Below are positions 1-9,090 of a stretch of 64,000 nt of DNA, one piece after another (the stretch's first letter is position 1; each line of letters begins with the position of its first letter). The stretch is from Lacihabitans sp. LS3-19. Its GTDB lineage: Bacteria; Bacteroidota; Bacteroidia; Cytophagales; Spirosomataceae. The stretch covers positions 124,001 to 188,000 of the forward strand of contig NZ_RJUA01000005.1 in the NCBI RefSeq assembly GCF_024343575.1, in the 5' to 3' direction. A program made the translations under genes and the position numbers. The notes beneath the pieces were generated by a model. That model saw only the letters and a list, made by a program, of their open reading frames with translations. It was not told the DNA's origin and searched no databases.

Positions 1-1
1 A

Positions 2-745
2 AAACAAAATTTTGCGACAATCAAAGGAGAGGTAATTTATCCTGGGAAATATGGAATTAAATATAAAGACGAAAAAATTTCTGATTTGATTTCTAGATCA
101 GGCGGCATTTCTCCTCAAGCCTATATAAAAGGAGCCACTTTGGTAAGAAAAACGCTTTTAAGCGATTTCCAAAGAACTCAAAGAGAAGAAGTATTAAGTA
201 ATCTTAACATTAATGCTAAAATTAAGCCTATAATAAAGGAAACGGAATTACCCACAGAAACCATTGATGCTGAAAAAGGTTTGGATAATTTGATAACTGA
301 ATCTGTTGGTGTTAATCTAGAAAGAATTCTTCAAAACCCTGGTTCGGTAGAAGATATCATATTGCAAGATGGTGACGAAATAAATATCCCTCAAAAATTA
401 CAAACCGTTAGAATAGAAGGTGAAATTTTATATCCAACTACCGTAAAATACCATCCAGAATTAAAGTTTATCGATTATATTTCTAGATCTGGCGGATTTA
501 CCAAAAAGTCCGCTAGAAGCAGAGCATTTGTAATATATCCAAATGGCTCGGTTGATCGAACTAGAAAATTTTTGTTTTTAAAAATACATCCAAAAGTAGA
601 ACCTGGTAGTGAGATAATTATACCTGGTAAAACTGAAAATGCCCAGGCACAATTTGCTCAGTTTGCAACACTAGTAGGCACATTAAGTGCAACATTAGGC
701 ACTATTGTCACAATTTTTGGTATAGTTAAACTCAACGGAAATTAA
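2..745 (+). CDS. Outer-membrane polysaccharide export protein (OPX/Wza-KpsD family), 3' part only
   Basis: The reading frame is open from the left edge, so the true start lies outside the window; the TTG at 86 is internal. The visible 247 residues hold two SLBB domains, one at fragment residues ~5-55 (IKGEVIYPGKY..., ISRSGGIS) and one at ~135-185 (RIEGEILYPTT..., ISRSGGFT), the signature of OPX proteins that form the outer-membrane pore for capsule or O-polysaccharide. A hydrophobic segment at the extreme C-terminus (~residues 217-243) could be the membrane-spanning helix known from Wza. The next gene starts 2 nt after the stop and encodes the matching inner-membrane co-polymerase, which supports the call. 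The missing N-terminus should contain the signal peptide and the polysaccharide export domain. Confidence 0.88.
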   Translation, partial: KQNFATIKGEVIYPGKYGIKYKDEKISDLISRSGGISPQAYIKGATLVRKTLLSDFQRTQREEVLSNLNINAKIKPIIKETELPTETIDAEKGLDNLITESVGVNLERILQNPGSVEDIILQDGDEINIPQKLQTVRIEGEILYPTTVKYHPELKFIDYISRSGGFTKKSARSRAFVIYPNGSVDRTRKFLFLKIHPKVEPGSEIIIPGKTENAQAQFAQFATLVGTLSATLGTIVTIFGIVKLNGN

Positions 746-747
746 TA

Positions 748-1839
748 ATGAGTAATATTGAACAGAAAGAAGAACAAGTTTCGACCAAAGAATTTATTCT
801 ATCAGTTATAAAATATTTTTCTTTTTTAGGTAAAAACTGGCAAATCTTATTGATTGCATTGTTAATAGGAACCAGTTATGATGCTTTTAAAAACACCTTT
901 TTAGATAAAGACGATGTTTATAGCGGCCAAATAACTTTCCACCTAGAATTAGAAGGTGGTGGTGCTCAAAATCAGCTCGGCGGATTTGCATCAGCTTTTG
1001 GTTTGGGTGGTGGAATGCAGCAGCAAGCAGGAAGTTTGCTTGCCTCAACAAACTTTGAAGCCATTGTTATGTCAGGGAATGTATTTCATAATGCATTTAT
1101 GGAAGAAGTGATGGTGAATGGCAAAAAAGAACTATTTGTAAATTACTACATTGACAGTAGCAACATTAAGACAAAAGAGTGGGCGGGAAACCTTTTTAGA
1201 GGACCTTCGCCTTATGCAGACTATAGATTTAAGAAAAAGAAAATTTCAGAATTTACACCTTTTGAAAACTCAATGTTAGCTGAGGTATATGCAAAATTAT
1301 ATGCTGACTCAAGAGTAGAGCCTGAAGAAGGTACAAGTTTAATCAATATTTATGCGACAACAACAAACGAAATGTTGACCAAAACTTGGATAGAAACCTT
1401 AATACACGCAACAGAAGAGTTTTATAAAAATATGAAAACTAAAAAGACAAGACAAATGCTGGTAATGCAAGAGCAACGTCTGGATAGTTTAGCGTATGAA
1501 ATGAAACATAACGATAAAAGAATTGCGAGGTTAACTTTTGATAATCCAAATGTTGTAGACCCATCTGGCCCAATGCGTCAACAGCAATTAACCCGAGACA
1601 ACACATATTTATCTAATCAATATTACACTCAGTTGGCAAATGTAGAAAGTTTGAATAGGTTAATAATAGAGCAAACGCCAATTTTCACCGTGTTAGAACC
1701 CGTAAGATTACCATTAGAAATAGTAAAGAAGACTGGTATAAGTACACGATTAAGCGGGTTAATTGCATTATTTGCAGCGATTTTTATTATTTCTATTAGA
1801 AAAACTTATCTTGACGTAATGGCTGATTACGGGAATTGA
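748..1839 (+). CDS. Polysaccharide co-polymerase / chain-length determinant (Wzz/KpsE-like), no kinase domain
   Basis: This is a 363-residue inner-membrane protein with the PCP layout: a short cytoplasmic N-terminus, a first transmembrane helix at ~25-45, a large periplasmic domain, a predicted helical region at ~235-310, a proline-containing segment (PVRLPLEI) before the second helix at ~334-350, and a short tail. It stops right after the second helix, so it lacks the C-terminal tyrosine kinase of Wzc. A glycine/glutamine-rich patch lies at ~70-95 (GGGAQNQLGGF..., GGGMQQQ). It sits 2 nt after the OPX gene and 13 nt before the ABC permease, the KpsD-KpsE-KpsM-KpsT order of ABC-dependent capsule systems. 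It probably bridges the inner-membrane transporter to the OPX pore. Confidence 0.82.
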   Translation: MSNIEQKEEQVSTKEFILSVIKYFSFLGKNWQILLIALLIGTSYDAFKNTFLDKDDVYSGQITFHLELEGGGAQNQLGGFASAFGLGGGMQQQAGSLLASTNFEAIVMSGNVFHNAFMEEVMVNGKKELFVNYYIDSSNIKTKEWAGNLFRGPSPYADYRFKKKKISEFTPFENSMLAEVYAKLYADSRVEPEEGTSLINIYATTTNEMLTKTWIETLIHATEEFYKNMKTKKTRQMLVMQEQRLDSLAYEMKHNDKRIARLTFDNPNVVDPSGPMRQQQLTRDNTYLSNQYYTQLANVESLNRLIIEQTPIFTVLEPVRLPLEIVKKTGISTRLSGLIALFAAIFIISIRKTYLDVMADYGN

Positions 1840-1852
1840 AAAAAAACATAAT

Positions 1853-2692
1853 ATGGACGCAAAAGAACGTATAATAACAGCACAAAAATCCACAACTGAC
1901 TACATAAAAGAGATCTGGGATTATAAAGAATTATTCTGGATATTGGCAAAGAGAGACCTATTGGTTAAGTACAAGCAAACAATATTAGGTATTGGATGGA
2001 GTGTAATTAGACCTTTAATCACAATGATTGTAATGGCGTTTGCATTTGGTAAAATAGGGAAATTAGATACCAATACTGCAATTCCTTTCACATTGGTAGT
2101 TGCTCCTGGCGTAATTGTATGGCTATTTTTTTCTCAATCCTTAATGGCATTGAGTCAGAGCATAGTTTTAAACTCAAACTTGGTTACTAAAGTTTATTTC
2201 CCACGTTTGATTATTCCATTATCGACGATTTTCCTAGGATTGGTAGATGTACTGATTTCAATTATTTTATTTTTTATCATTTGTATATATTATCAATTTA
2301 TACCTGACTGGAAAATTATTCTTGTACCTGTATTTATTGTTATGACTTTCCTTTCCACCTTCGGTATTGGACTAATATCAGCAGTATTAAATGTAAAATT
2401 TAGGGATATTGGACAATTAATTCCCTTTGTAATACAGTTTGGATATTTTGTATCTCCAGTCGGTTACCTAACTGCGAGTGTAAAAGCCACTGGAAACCCT
2501 TGGTTTTACAAACTATTTGTATTAAACCCAGTCACAGGTTGTATTGATGCATTAAGATGGTGTATGTTAGGAGATTTTGCCAAATTCAATTGGGAAAGTT
2601 TTATTCCAGTAATTGTGTTTTTAGTAGTTACTTTTTTTATCTCAATAAAGTTTTTTCGTAAACACGAAAACTCATTTGTTGACCATATCTAA
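1853..2692 (+). CDS. wzm: ABC-2 type polysaccharide exporter permease
   Basis: This 279-residue protein has about six hydrophobic segments and a family-typical cytoplasmic N-terminus (LFWILAKRDLLVKYKQTILG, then GWSVIRPLI). These features match permeases of the ABC-2 family that export O-antigen, teichoic acid or capsule (Wzm/TagG/KpsM). It would form the membrane channel that pairs with the ATPase encoded 11 nt downstream. The conserved arginine/lysine-rich N-terminal helix lies before the first membrane segment, as usual. Wzm is preferred over KpsM because the partner ATPase carries a C-terminal extension, as Wzt proteins do. Confidence 0.9.
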   Translation: MDAKERIITAQKSTTDYIKEIWDYKELFWILAKRDLLVKYKQTILGIGWSVIRPLITMIVMAFAFGKIGKLDTNTAIPFTLVVAPGVIVWLFFSQSLMALSQSIVLNSNLVTKVYFPRLIIPLSTIFLGLVDVLISIILFFIICIYYQFIPDWKIILVPVFIVMTFLSTFGIGLISAVLNVKFRDIGQLIPFVIQFGYFVSPVGYLTASVKATGNPWFYKLFVLNPVTGCIDALRWCMLGDFAKFNWESFIPVIVFLVVTFFISIKFFRKHENSFVDHI

Positions 2693-2703
2693 TATTTTTA
2701 TCT

Positions 2704-3945
2704 ATGACCGTTCTAAATATAGAAAATGTTTCAAAAAAATATCAGTTACATCAGAAAGGTAACTCAAATGATGACTTAAGAGATACTTTGACGCGTTGGT
2801 CTAAAAATATTTTAAAACCCTCAAGTAAAAAAAGTAAAACGGAGGAGTTTTGGGCATTAAAAGATATAAACCTTGAAGTGAAACAAGGTGATAGATTAGG
2901 TTTAGTAGGTGCAAATGGTGCTGGAAAAAGTACACTCCTAAAAGTTTTGAGTCAAATAACAGAGCCTACCACTGGCATTGTGAGGGTAAAAGGTCGCATG
3001 GCAAGTTTATTAGAAGTGGGTACAGGCTTCCATCCAGAACTTACTGGCCGTGAGAATATTTTTTTGAACGGTGCGATTTTAGGAATGCATAAGTCTGAAA
3101 TCCTAAAACATTTTGAGGCCATTGTGGAGTTTGCTGGAATTTCCAAATTCATAGACACTCCCGTTAAGCGATATTCATCTGGAATGTATGTTAGACTTGG
3201 TTTTGCTATTGCAGCACATTTAGAACCTGAAATATTGGTTGTAGATGAGGTCTTAGCTGTTGGCGATGCTGATTTCCAAAAGAAAAGTATCGGAAAAATG
3301 AGAGATGTGTCTAATAGTGGAAGAACTTTAATTTTTGTAAGTCATAATTTAACTGCCGTCCAAGGCCTTTGTGACAAAGGAGCTTATTTAAGAGGCGGAG
3401 AATTAATAAAATATGGAAAAATAGATGAGGTTGTAAACGAATATGTAAAGACAGTTTCCAAGTTCCAATTGAAACAAAACTGGGCGACGCCTGAAGAAGG
3501 GCCTGGCAATGAACAGGTCAGAATAAAAAGTATAAGCTTACTTTCCAACGAAACCATCGTTCGTGACAATTTTGATACTAGGACACCTTTGAAAATGACT
3601 TTCGAGTACTGGAACTTAATGGATTCGGCAGAGTTAAACGTGAGTCTTTTTTTATACAGTATGACAGGAGAGTGTGTGTTTAATATTGGCGATGATGCTA
3701 AAATATATAAAAAAGGCATAGTCTCATCCGAATGTTTGATTCCTGGCGATTTTTTGAATGATGGCTCCTATTATATTTCAGTAATGATTGTAAAAGACCG
3801 CCTAGCACCTGTTTATTTCTTTGAAGATGCTTTGGCATTTGATATCATAGACTACAGAGAAGGAACAGACTGGTATGGAAAATGGCCTGGTGCAATTAGA
3901 CCAAAAATGATTTCAATAAATTCGGTTCAAAAAGAGCTCCTTTAA
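2704..3945 (+). CDS. wzt: Polysaccharide ABC exporter ATPase with C-terminal glycan-binding extension (Wzt-like)
   Basis: In this 413-residue protein the nucleotide-binding domain occupies ~1-255: Walker A GANGAGKST at 69-77, the signature YSSGM near 157, Walker B ILVVDEV near 177 and the switch histidine in SHN near 214. A loop of ~25 residues before the conserved WALKDINL is typical of polysaccharide exporters. Residues ~260-413 form a beta-rich extension in the position of the Wzt carbohydrate-binding domain. In studied Wzt proteins this domain recognises the modified non-reducing end of the finished polymer, so export is length- and cap-dependent. KpsT proteins end after the ATPase, so the extension points to Wzt behaviour although the upstream OPX/PCP pair is capsule-like. 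Confidence 0.92.
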   Translation: MTVLNIENVSKKYQLHQKGNSNDDLRDTLTRWSKNILKPSSKKSKTEEFWALKDINLEVKQGDRLGLVGANGAGKSTLLKVLSQITEPTTGIVRVKGRMASLLEVGTGFHPELTGRENIFLNGAILGMHKSEILKHFEAIVEFAGISKFIDTPVKRYSSGMYVRLGFAIAAHLEPEILVVDEVLAVGDADFQKKSIGKMRDVSNSGRTLIFVSHNLTAVQGLCDKGAYLRGGELIKYGKIDEVVNEYVKTVSKFQLKQNWATPEEGPGNEQVRIKSISLLSNETIVRDNFDTRTPLKMTFEYWNLMDSAELNVSLFLYSMTGECVFNIGDDAKIYKKGIVSSECLIPGDFLNDGSYYISVMIVKDRLAPVYFFEDALAFDIIDYREGTDWYGKWPGAIRPKMISINSVQKELL

Positions 3946-3997
3946 GTATTTCAAATAAAATCTTTGACCTATCTTTATAAATAATTTTTAAAAGAAA

Positions 3998-5080
3998 TTG
4001 GAGAGAATAAACGTCACAAAATCATTTTTACCACCTCAGGAAGAATACCAAAACTACCTTTCTAAAATTTGGGATACCAGTTGGCTAACAAACAACGGTC
4101 CATTAGTGGTTGAACTTGAAAGTAAAATCTCGAACTATCTCGATGAAAAGTACTTTGCATTTCTTGGAAACGGCACTATTGCTTTACAAATTGCCATAAA
4201 AGCATTGGATTTAAGTGGTGAAATAATTACAACACCTTTTTCATACTGTGCTACAACCACCTCTATTCTATGGGAAAACCTAAAACCAGTTTTTGTTGAC
4301 ATCAACCCACTTGATTTTAATATCAATGCAGATTTAATAGAGGCTGCAATAACAGAAAACACTTCGGCGATTTTAGCAACCCACGTATATGGTAATCCTT
4401 GCGAAGTTGAAAAAATTGAGACTATTGCAAAAAAGCATAATCTAAAAGTAATATATGATGCTGCACATGCTTTTGGAGTCAAATACAAGGGCAAATCTTT
4501 ATTGAGTTACGGTGATATCTCCACATGTAGTTTTCACTCAACCAAGGTTTTTCATACCGTGGAAGGAGGTTCTATAATTTGCCATAGCCAAGAGCTTTTT
4601 GATAAAATAAAACTTCTACGAAGTTTTGGGCATATTTTGGATGATTATTATTTAGCAGGAATAAATGGTAAAAACTCCGAGTTTCATGCTGCTATGGGAC
4701 TCTGTAATCTAAATCATCTCGGTAATATTATTGAGGGTAGAAAGGCAATCTTCAGATTATATGATAAACTATTGAATTGGGATAATCTATATAAACCAAC
4801 TGAAAAAGACAATAACTTAGAATATAACTTTGCTTATTATCCAGTAGTTTTTGATAATGATAAAGTCACAAAAGAGGTAATATTGAAACTAAATGCGGAA
4901 AATATTTATCCAAGAAGATATTTTTACCCATCTCTCAACAAGCTTTCTTATATCGAGGACATAGACGAATGCCCAATAAGCGAGAGTGTTTCTACAAGGG
5001 TCTTGTCTCTCCCACTCTATCCAGATTTAGACCCTGAAATTGTAGCTAAAATATGTAAGATAATAAATTCAACTATTTGA
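3998..5080 (+). CDS. DegT/DnrJ/EryC1/StrS family PLP-dependent sugar aminotransferase
   Basis: This 360-residue enzyme belongs to the family that transfers an amino group to nucleotide-linked keto-sugars, building amino-deoxysugars for surface glycans. It has the N-terminal substrate-loop pattern (SFLPPQEEY), NNGPLV, the PLP-aspartate motif YDAAHAFG near 152-159, and the Schiff-base lysine K183 in SFHSTKVFHT. The start is a TTG; no ATG fits, and the N-terminus from this TTG matches the usual family start. It lies 52 nt after wzt and 1 nt before a glycosyltransferase. A second, more WecE-like aminotransferase sits at 15.4-16.5 kb, so the glycan probably contains more than one amino sugar. The exact substrate cannot be read from the sequence. 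Confidence 0.9.
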   Translation: MERINVTKSFLPPQEEYQNYLSKIWDTSWLTNNGPLVVELESKISNYLDEKYFAFLGNGTIALQIAIKALDLSGEIITTPFSYCATTTSILWENLKPVFVDINPLDFNINADLIEAAITENTSAILATHVYGNPCEVEKIETIAKKHNLKVIYDAAHAFGVKYKGKSLLSYGDISTCSFHSTKVFHTVEGGSIICHSQELFDKIKLLRSFGHILDDYYLAGINGKNSEFHAAMGLCNLNHLGNIIEGRKAIFRLYDKLLNWDNLYKPTEKDNNLEYNFAYYPVVFDNDKVTKEVILKLNAENIYPRRYFYPSLNKLSYIEDIDECPISESVSTRVLSLPLYPDLDPEIVAKICKIINSTI

Positions 5081-5081
5081 T

Positions 5082-6203
5082 TTGAAAAAAAAGCCCAACA
5101 TATTATTTATCAGTCATGATGCCAATAGAGCTGGTGCTCAGTTGTTTTTATTAAGCATTATGAAATATTTCAAAAGTTTAGATTTTGGGATAGTACTATT
5201 GGTAATTAACGAGTGGGGCACTTTAAATGACGAATTTGAAGAAAATTTTGCCACTTATTACCTTAATTCTTCTAAAACTAAAAAGTCATTATTTAAAAGA
5301 GATAAATCTATTCTTGATCAAATAAAATCTGAAAAAGAGATAGATTTCATTTATGCCAATACCATAGCGAGTGTCGATATTTTGCCCGAAATTAAATCTA
5401 AATTTAACAAACCTATCATAACTCATATTCACGAGTTGGGTTATTCTATTGCTCAATATGGCTCAGAGAATGCTTTGGATTTGTTGTTTGGTAATTCAGA
5501 AATAATAATTGCCTGCTCAGAAGCAGTTGGTAAGAATCTAGAAAAGCATAAAAATTCAGCCAAAATTCAAGTCGTTCATTCTTTTGTAGAAAATGATAGA
5601 GTTCTCGATATTTCTAAAACATCTTCTAAAAATAACGTCAAAGTTAAATATGGTTTTGATAGCCAAAAAACATGGATTGGTGCCTGTGGGAATGCGGACT
5701 GGAGAAAAGCCCCAGATATTTTCTTATTAATTGCGAAAAGTACATTAGATAAATCTAAGAAATTTGGTTTTGTTTGGATTGGAATTAAAGAAGAAGATCC
5801 CTTACTAGCCCAACTGAAATATGATGCTGAGAAATTGGGGATTTCAGAAAATATTCTTTGGATATCTCCGACTCCACAAGCTGTCGAAATTATTAACGCT
5901 TTAGATATTTTCATGGTTTGCTCAAGAGAAGACCCATTTCCTTTGGTAATGCTTGAAGCCGCACTATGCAATAAACCCATCCTAGGATTTAAAAATACTG
6001 GAGGTGCAGACGAATTTATTGAGGAGGATTGCGGTAAAAGGGTCAATTATTTAGATATTTTTGAAATGTCTGAAAATGTAACCTCTCTAAACGATGAAGA
6101 TATTAAAACCTTTGGTAAGAACGCAAAAAATAAAGTTTTGGAGAAATACAATTTTGAAGTATCAATTAAAAAAATTGAACGTATTATTAACAAATTCTAT
6201 TAA
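5082..6203 (+). CDS. Glycosyltransferase, GT4-like (GT-B fold)
   Basis: This 373-residue protein has an N-terminal Rossmann start (NILFISHDANRAGAQLF) and a C-terminal nucleotide-sugar domain with the EX7E-type motif (SREDPFPLVMLEAA, near residues 283-296) of retaining GT4 enzymes. A GACGNADWRKAPDIF segment marks the beginning of the second domain (WRK replaces the common GR/K loop). It would add a sugar to the lipid-linked glycan on the cytoplasmic side. The start codon is TTG (TTGAAAAAAAAGCCC), 1 nt after the previous stop, which suggests translational coupling. Donor and acceptor are unknown. Confidence 0.88.
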   Translation: MKKKPNILFISHDANRAGAQLFLLSIMKYFKSLDFGIVLLVINEWGTLNDEFEENFATYYLNSSKTKKSLFKRDKSILDQIKSEKEIDFIYANTIASVDILPEIKSKFNKPIITHIHELGYSIAQYGSENALDLLFGNSEIIIACSEAVGKNLEKHKNSAKIQVVHSFVENDRVLDISKTSSKNNVKVKYGFDSQKTWIGACGNADWRKAPDIFLLIAKSTLDKSKKFGFVWIGIKEEDPLLAQLKYDAEKLGISENILWISPTPQAVEIINALDIFMVCSREDPFPLVMLEAALCNKPILGFKNTGGADEFIEEDCGKRVNYLDIFEMSENVTSLNDEDIKTFGKNAKNKVLEKYNFEVSIKKIERIINKFY

Positions 6204-6292
6204 AAATAAATACATATTATTCAGGTATCGATTTTTTGTTCAAATTAGAATAATAAATCACAAAATACTTTGTTTTAATTAAAACCAATGAC

Positions 6293-7531
6293 ATGAAATT
6301 TTCAATATATACATTGCTTATAGGTATTTTAGTTAACATTTCCGTTTTCGCTCAAAAAGAAAAAGGGAAGATATTAAATGCTCCAAAAATACCAAAAAAT
6401 TCTAGGACTAATACTCCAGCAAAAGATACTCCTGAGAAAAAGGATGAGGATTTTGATTTCATTTTCGAGGAAGAACCTAAACTAAGGTTTACCAATCAAT
6501 ATGAAAACACTAAATCTACAAAGCCAACTAATCAATCATACGCTAATTTACAGACAGGTGAGTTGATAAGAATAGAACCATTAAGAGAACTCAATCAGAT
6601 TGTTAATGAAGATACTTCAAGTATAGATGAAGGTGAACTGTTGATAGTAGAGATAGAGGAAGATGCTCAGTTTCAAGGGGCTGACAATATGGTTGGTATC
6701 GCTTCTTACTTTTCTGTTTGGGATACAAAAAGTATTGACCCTTATGGTATAAATCCGAAAGAGTTTGATGAAATGGTTCCACTAACCTTGTACAATATTA
6801 GTGAAGGCAGAAACTGGGCACCAGTTTTAGATAAAAGTGTACTTACTTCACACTTTGGATGGAGAAATAGAAGATGGCACAAAGGAACTGACCTCGACTT
6901 AGAAACGGGAGATAAAGTATATGCTGCTTTTGATGGAATTGTAAGAATCGGAGGAGTACATTCAGGTTACGGAAGAACCGTAATCTTGAGACATTACAAT
7001 GGTTTAGAAACATTGTATGGTCATTTGTCAAAAATCAATTTTGAGCCAAATACAATTGTAAAAGCTGGTGAGGAAATAGCTCGTGGGGGAAATTCTGGCC
7101 GAAGTTCTGGTTCACATTTACATTATGAAACACGCTATGAAGGCAATCAGTTTGACCCAGAAAATATTTACAATTTCAAAGCAAATCCAATGGAAATTAG
7201 AAGTTCTGAGTTTGTTTTGTCATCCAAAGTTTACGATTATTTAAGAGGTGGATCTTCTAGACCAAAAAACTTCAATACTGAACCTGGGCAATTACAAAGT
7301 GGCGGAGAAGCCCAAACAAGCTCAGAAGATGGGGAGGATATAGAAGATATAGAGGACGAAGAGGAAGTGCCTGTAAAAATTGAAAAGAAAATGTGGTATA
7401 CAGTTAGACATGGAGACAATCTAACAGAAATATCTCGAAAATTTCATACTTCTGTGGGTGAACTTTGTAGATTAAATAAAATAAGTGCTTATAAGAAGCT
7501 TTACGTGGGCTTAAAATTAAGGGTGAAATAA
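6293..7531 (+). CDS. Secreted M23 (LytM) peptidase with C-terminal LysM domain
   Basis: This 412-residue protein has a signal peptide (~1-20, cleavage near VFA-QK), a charged linker to ~130, an M23 metallopeptidase domain at ~180-295 and a LysM peptidoglycan-binding domain at ~367-412 (YTVRHGDNLTEISRKF). The zinc ligands of active LytM enzymes appear present: H in SHFGWR near 187, HKGTDLD near 199-204, and the HLH pair in SGSHLHYE. The domain is therefore probably catalytic and cuts peptide cross-links in the cell wall, or activates an amidase. An acidic stretch rich in E and D (~342-362) separates the two domains. Its stop overlaps the start of bshB1 by one base (TAATG). Confidence 0.93.
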   Translation: MKFSIYTLLIGILVNISVFAQKEKGKILNAPKIPKNSRTNTPAKDTPEKKDEDFDFIFEEEPKLRFTNQYENTKSTKPTNQSYANLQTGELIRIEPLRELNQIVNEDTSSIDEGELLIVEIEEDAQFQGADNMVGIASYFSVWDTKSIDPYGINPKEFDEMVPLTLYNISEGRNWAPVLDKSVLTSHFGWRNRRWHKGTDLDLETGDKVYAAFDGIVRIGGVHSGYGRTVILRHYNGLETLYGHLSKINFEPNTIVKAGEEIARGGNSGRSSGSHLHYETRYEGNQFDPENIYNFKANPMEIRSSEFVLSSKVYDYLRGGSSRPKNFNTEPGQLQSGGEAQTSSEDGEDIEDIEDEEEVPVKIEKKMWYTVRHGDNLTEISRKFHTSVGELCRLNKISAYKKLYVGLKLRVK

Positions 7532-8250
7532 TGAAAGTAGATATATTGGTAATGGCTGTGCATCCTGACGATGCAGAGTTGAGCTGTTCAGGCACTATTT
7601 TAAAACAAATAGCTTTAGGGAAAAAGGTTGCTATTGTGGACTTTACGGCTGGGGAACTAGGAACAAGAGGAACCGCCGAAATAAGACTTAATGAAGCTCA
7701 AGCTTCAGGACAAATCTTACAATTATCTGCAAGAGAAAATCTCGGCTTTAGGGATGGCTTTTTCAGAAACGACGAGCAACATCAGCTTGAATTAATTAAA
7801 GTAATTAGAAAATATCAACCTGAGATAGTTATAGCCAACGCCATTGAAGACCGTCACCCAGACCACGGAAGAGCTGCGGCTTTGGCAGTAGAAGCTTGTT
7901 TTTACAGTGGTCTTAGAATGATAAAAACTGTTGACAATGAAGGTAATACCCAAAAAGAATGGAGGCCAAAAAATCTTTTTCACTATATTCAGGATAGATA
8001 TATCGAGCCAGATTTTGTAGTAGATATTTCAGAGCATTGGGACATAAAAGTGGAATCAATCAAAGCTTTTAAAAGCCAATTTTTTGATCCGAATTCCCCA
8101 GAACCCGCTAGTTATATATCTTCAGCTGATTTTATTGAGTTTATCGAGGCTAGGTCAAGAGAAATGGGTCATAAAATAGGCACAAAGCATGGGGAAGGCT
8201 TTACAAAAACAAAAACTATTGAGGTATCAAACTTATTTGATATACTTTGA
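7531..8250 (+). CDS. bshB1: N-acetyl-alpha-D-glucosaminyl L-malate deacetylase (bacillithiol biosynthesis)
   Basis: This 239-residue LmbE/PIG-L family deacetylase has the zinc-binding HPDD at 11-14 and HPDH near 109-112, plus the BshB1-typical GELGTRGT and ENLGFRDGFF segments. BshB removes the acetyl group from GlcNAc-malate in the second step of bacillithiol synthesis, the low-molecular-weight thiol of many Firmicutes and Bacteroidota. bshA and bshC are not in this window. The gene is coupled to the M23 peptidase through a TAATG junction. Its last 18 nt overlap the end of the oppositely oriented glycosyltransferase. Confidence 0.93.
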   Translation: MKVDILVMAVHPDDAELSCSGTILKQIALGKKVAIVDFTAGELGTRGTAEIRLNEAQASGQILQLSARENLGFRDGFFRNDEQHQLELIKVIRKYQPEIVIANAIEDRHPDHGRAAALAVEACFYSGLRMIKTVDNEGNTQKEWRPKNLFHYIQDRYIEPDFVVDISEHWDIKVESIKAFKSQFFDPNSPEPASYISSADFIEFIEARSREMGHKIGTKHGEGFTKTKTIEVSNLFDIL

Positions 8251-8994
8251 TAATCTTAGGAAACTGAAAAAGTCAGCTCTCAAAACTATTTTTAAGTGAT
8301 TGATTACATTTGAAAAAAAACCAAAGTGTTTTTTCAAAACAATGTATCTATCCTTCCAAGACTTGAAAATTTGTTTGTGTGATACACCTCCTTCTAAATA
8401 TTTGGACAAAATCCCTGGATATTCTAGATTCAGATTCGATTTTTTCAAGCAATTAATTTCCCAATCTATATCTGCACTTAGGTTATCCAAAATATAAAAT
8501 GGAGCAATCTCTCGTTTTACAATAAACGATTGGTGACAAACCAACATACCCATTTTGAATTTTTCCCAGATTAATGGTTTAGGAATTTTATGAGGAGTAA
8601 CTTCAGTTCTTAATCCTTGTATATTCCCATCATTATCAATCATTAAAGTATCTGAATAAATGACATCTGGACTTTGCTCTGAAAGTTTTTTTATCTTTTC
8701 TATTGCATCATTTTCGGCTATTTGGTCACCTGCATTCATAAACCACACATAATCTCCTTTAGCATGTATAAGACCTTTATTCATAGCGTCGTAAAGGCCT
8801 TTATCCTTTTCTGAAATTACTTTATCAAAAAGATTCTCATTCCTTTTTACAATTTCCATTGTATCATCCTTGGAGCCACCATCTATCAATATATATTCAA
8901 AATCTTTGGAGGATTGATTTCGAATGCTATCAATGGTACGTTGAAGATAATCCTCTGCGTTAAAGGTTATAGTAATGATTGAGACTAAAGGCAT
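8233..8994 (-). CDS. Glycosyltransferase family 2
   Basis: This GT-A enzyme opens with MPLVSIITITFNAEDYL and carries DGGSKDDT and an acidic nucleotide-sugar region (WFMNAGDQ). It ends with a region typical of WcaA/WaaE-like family 2 enzymes that act on glycan precursors. The frame extends 28 codons further upstream (to 9078), but the GT2 fold begins exactly at the ATG at 8994, so that start is preferred; the extra stretch is mostly basic and hydrophobic and would leave only 12 nt to the divergent gene at 9091. The 3' end overlaps bshB1 tail to tail. It stands alone on the - strand inside a + strand cluster. Confidence 0.88.
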   Translation of the reverse strand: MPLVSIITITFNAEDYLQRTIDSIRNQSSKDFEYILIDGGSKDDTMEIVKRNENLFDKVISEKDKGLYDAMNKGLIHAKGDYVWFMNAGDQIAENDAIEKIKKLSEQSPDVIYSDTLMIDNDGNIQGLRTEVTPHKIPKPLIWEKFKMGMLVCHQSFIVKREIAPFYILDNLSADIDWEINCLKKSNLNLEYPGILSKYLEGGVSHKQIFKSWKDRYIVLKKHFGFFSNVINHLKIVLRADFFSFLRLSKYIK

Positions 8995-9090
8995 ATAATA
9001 GAATAGTTTTCGAAAAAAAAACCGAACTACAAGTAGTTTTGAAGTATAACGTTTTTCTTTGTAAATATTTATTGTCAAAATTAAGGATAA

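Noticed and set aside
6094-6282. A 62-codon frame overlapping the end of the glycosyltransferase at 5082-6203
   Set aside because: It is out of frame with the clear glycosyltransferase and shows no features; it is a by-product of AT-rich sequence.
8995-9078. N-terminal extension of the GT2 enzyme
   Set aside because: The GT2 fold starts at the ATG at 8994; the extra 28 codons are basic and hydrophobic and crowd the divergent gene.
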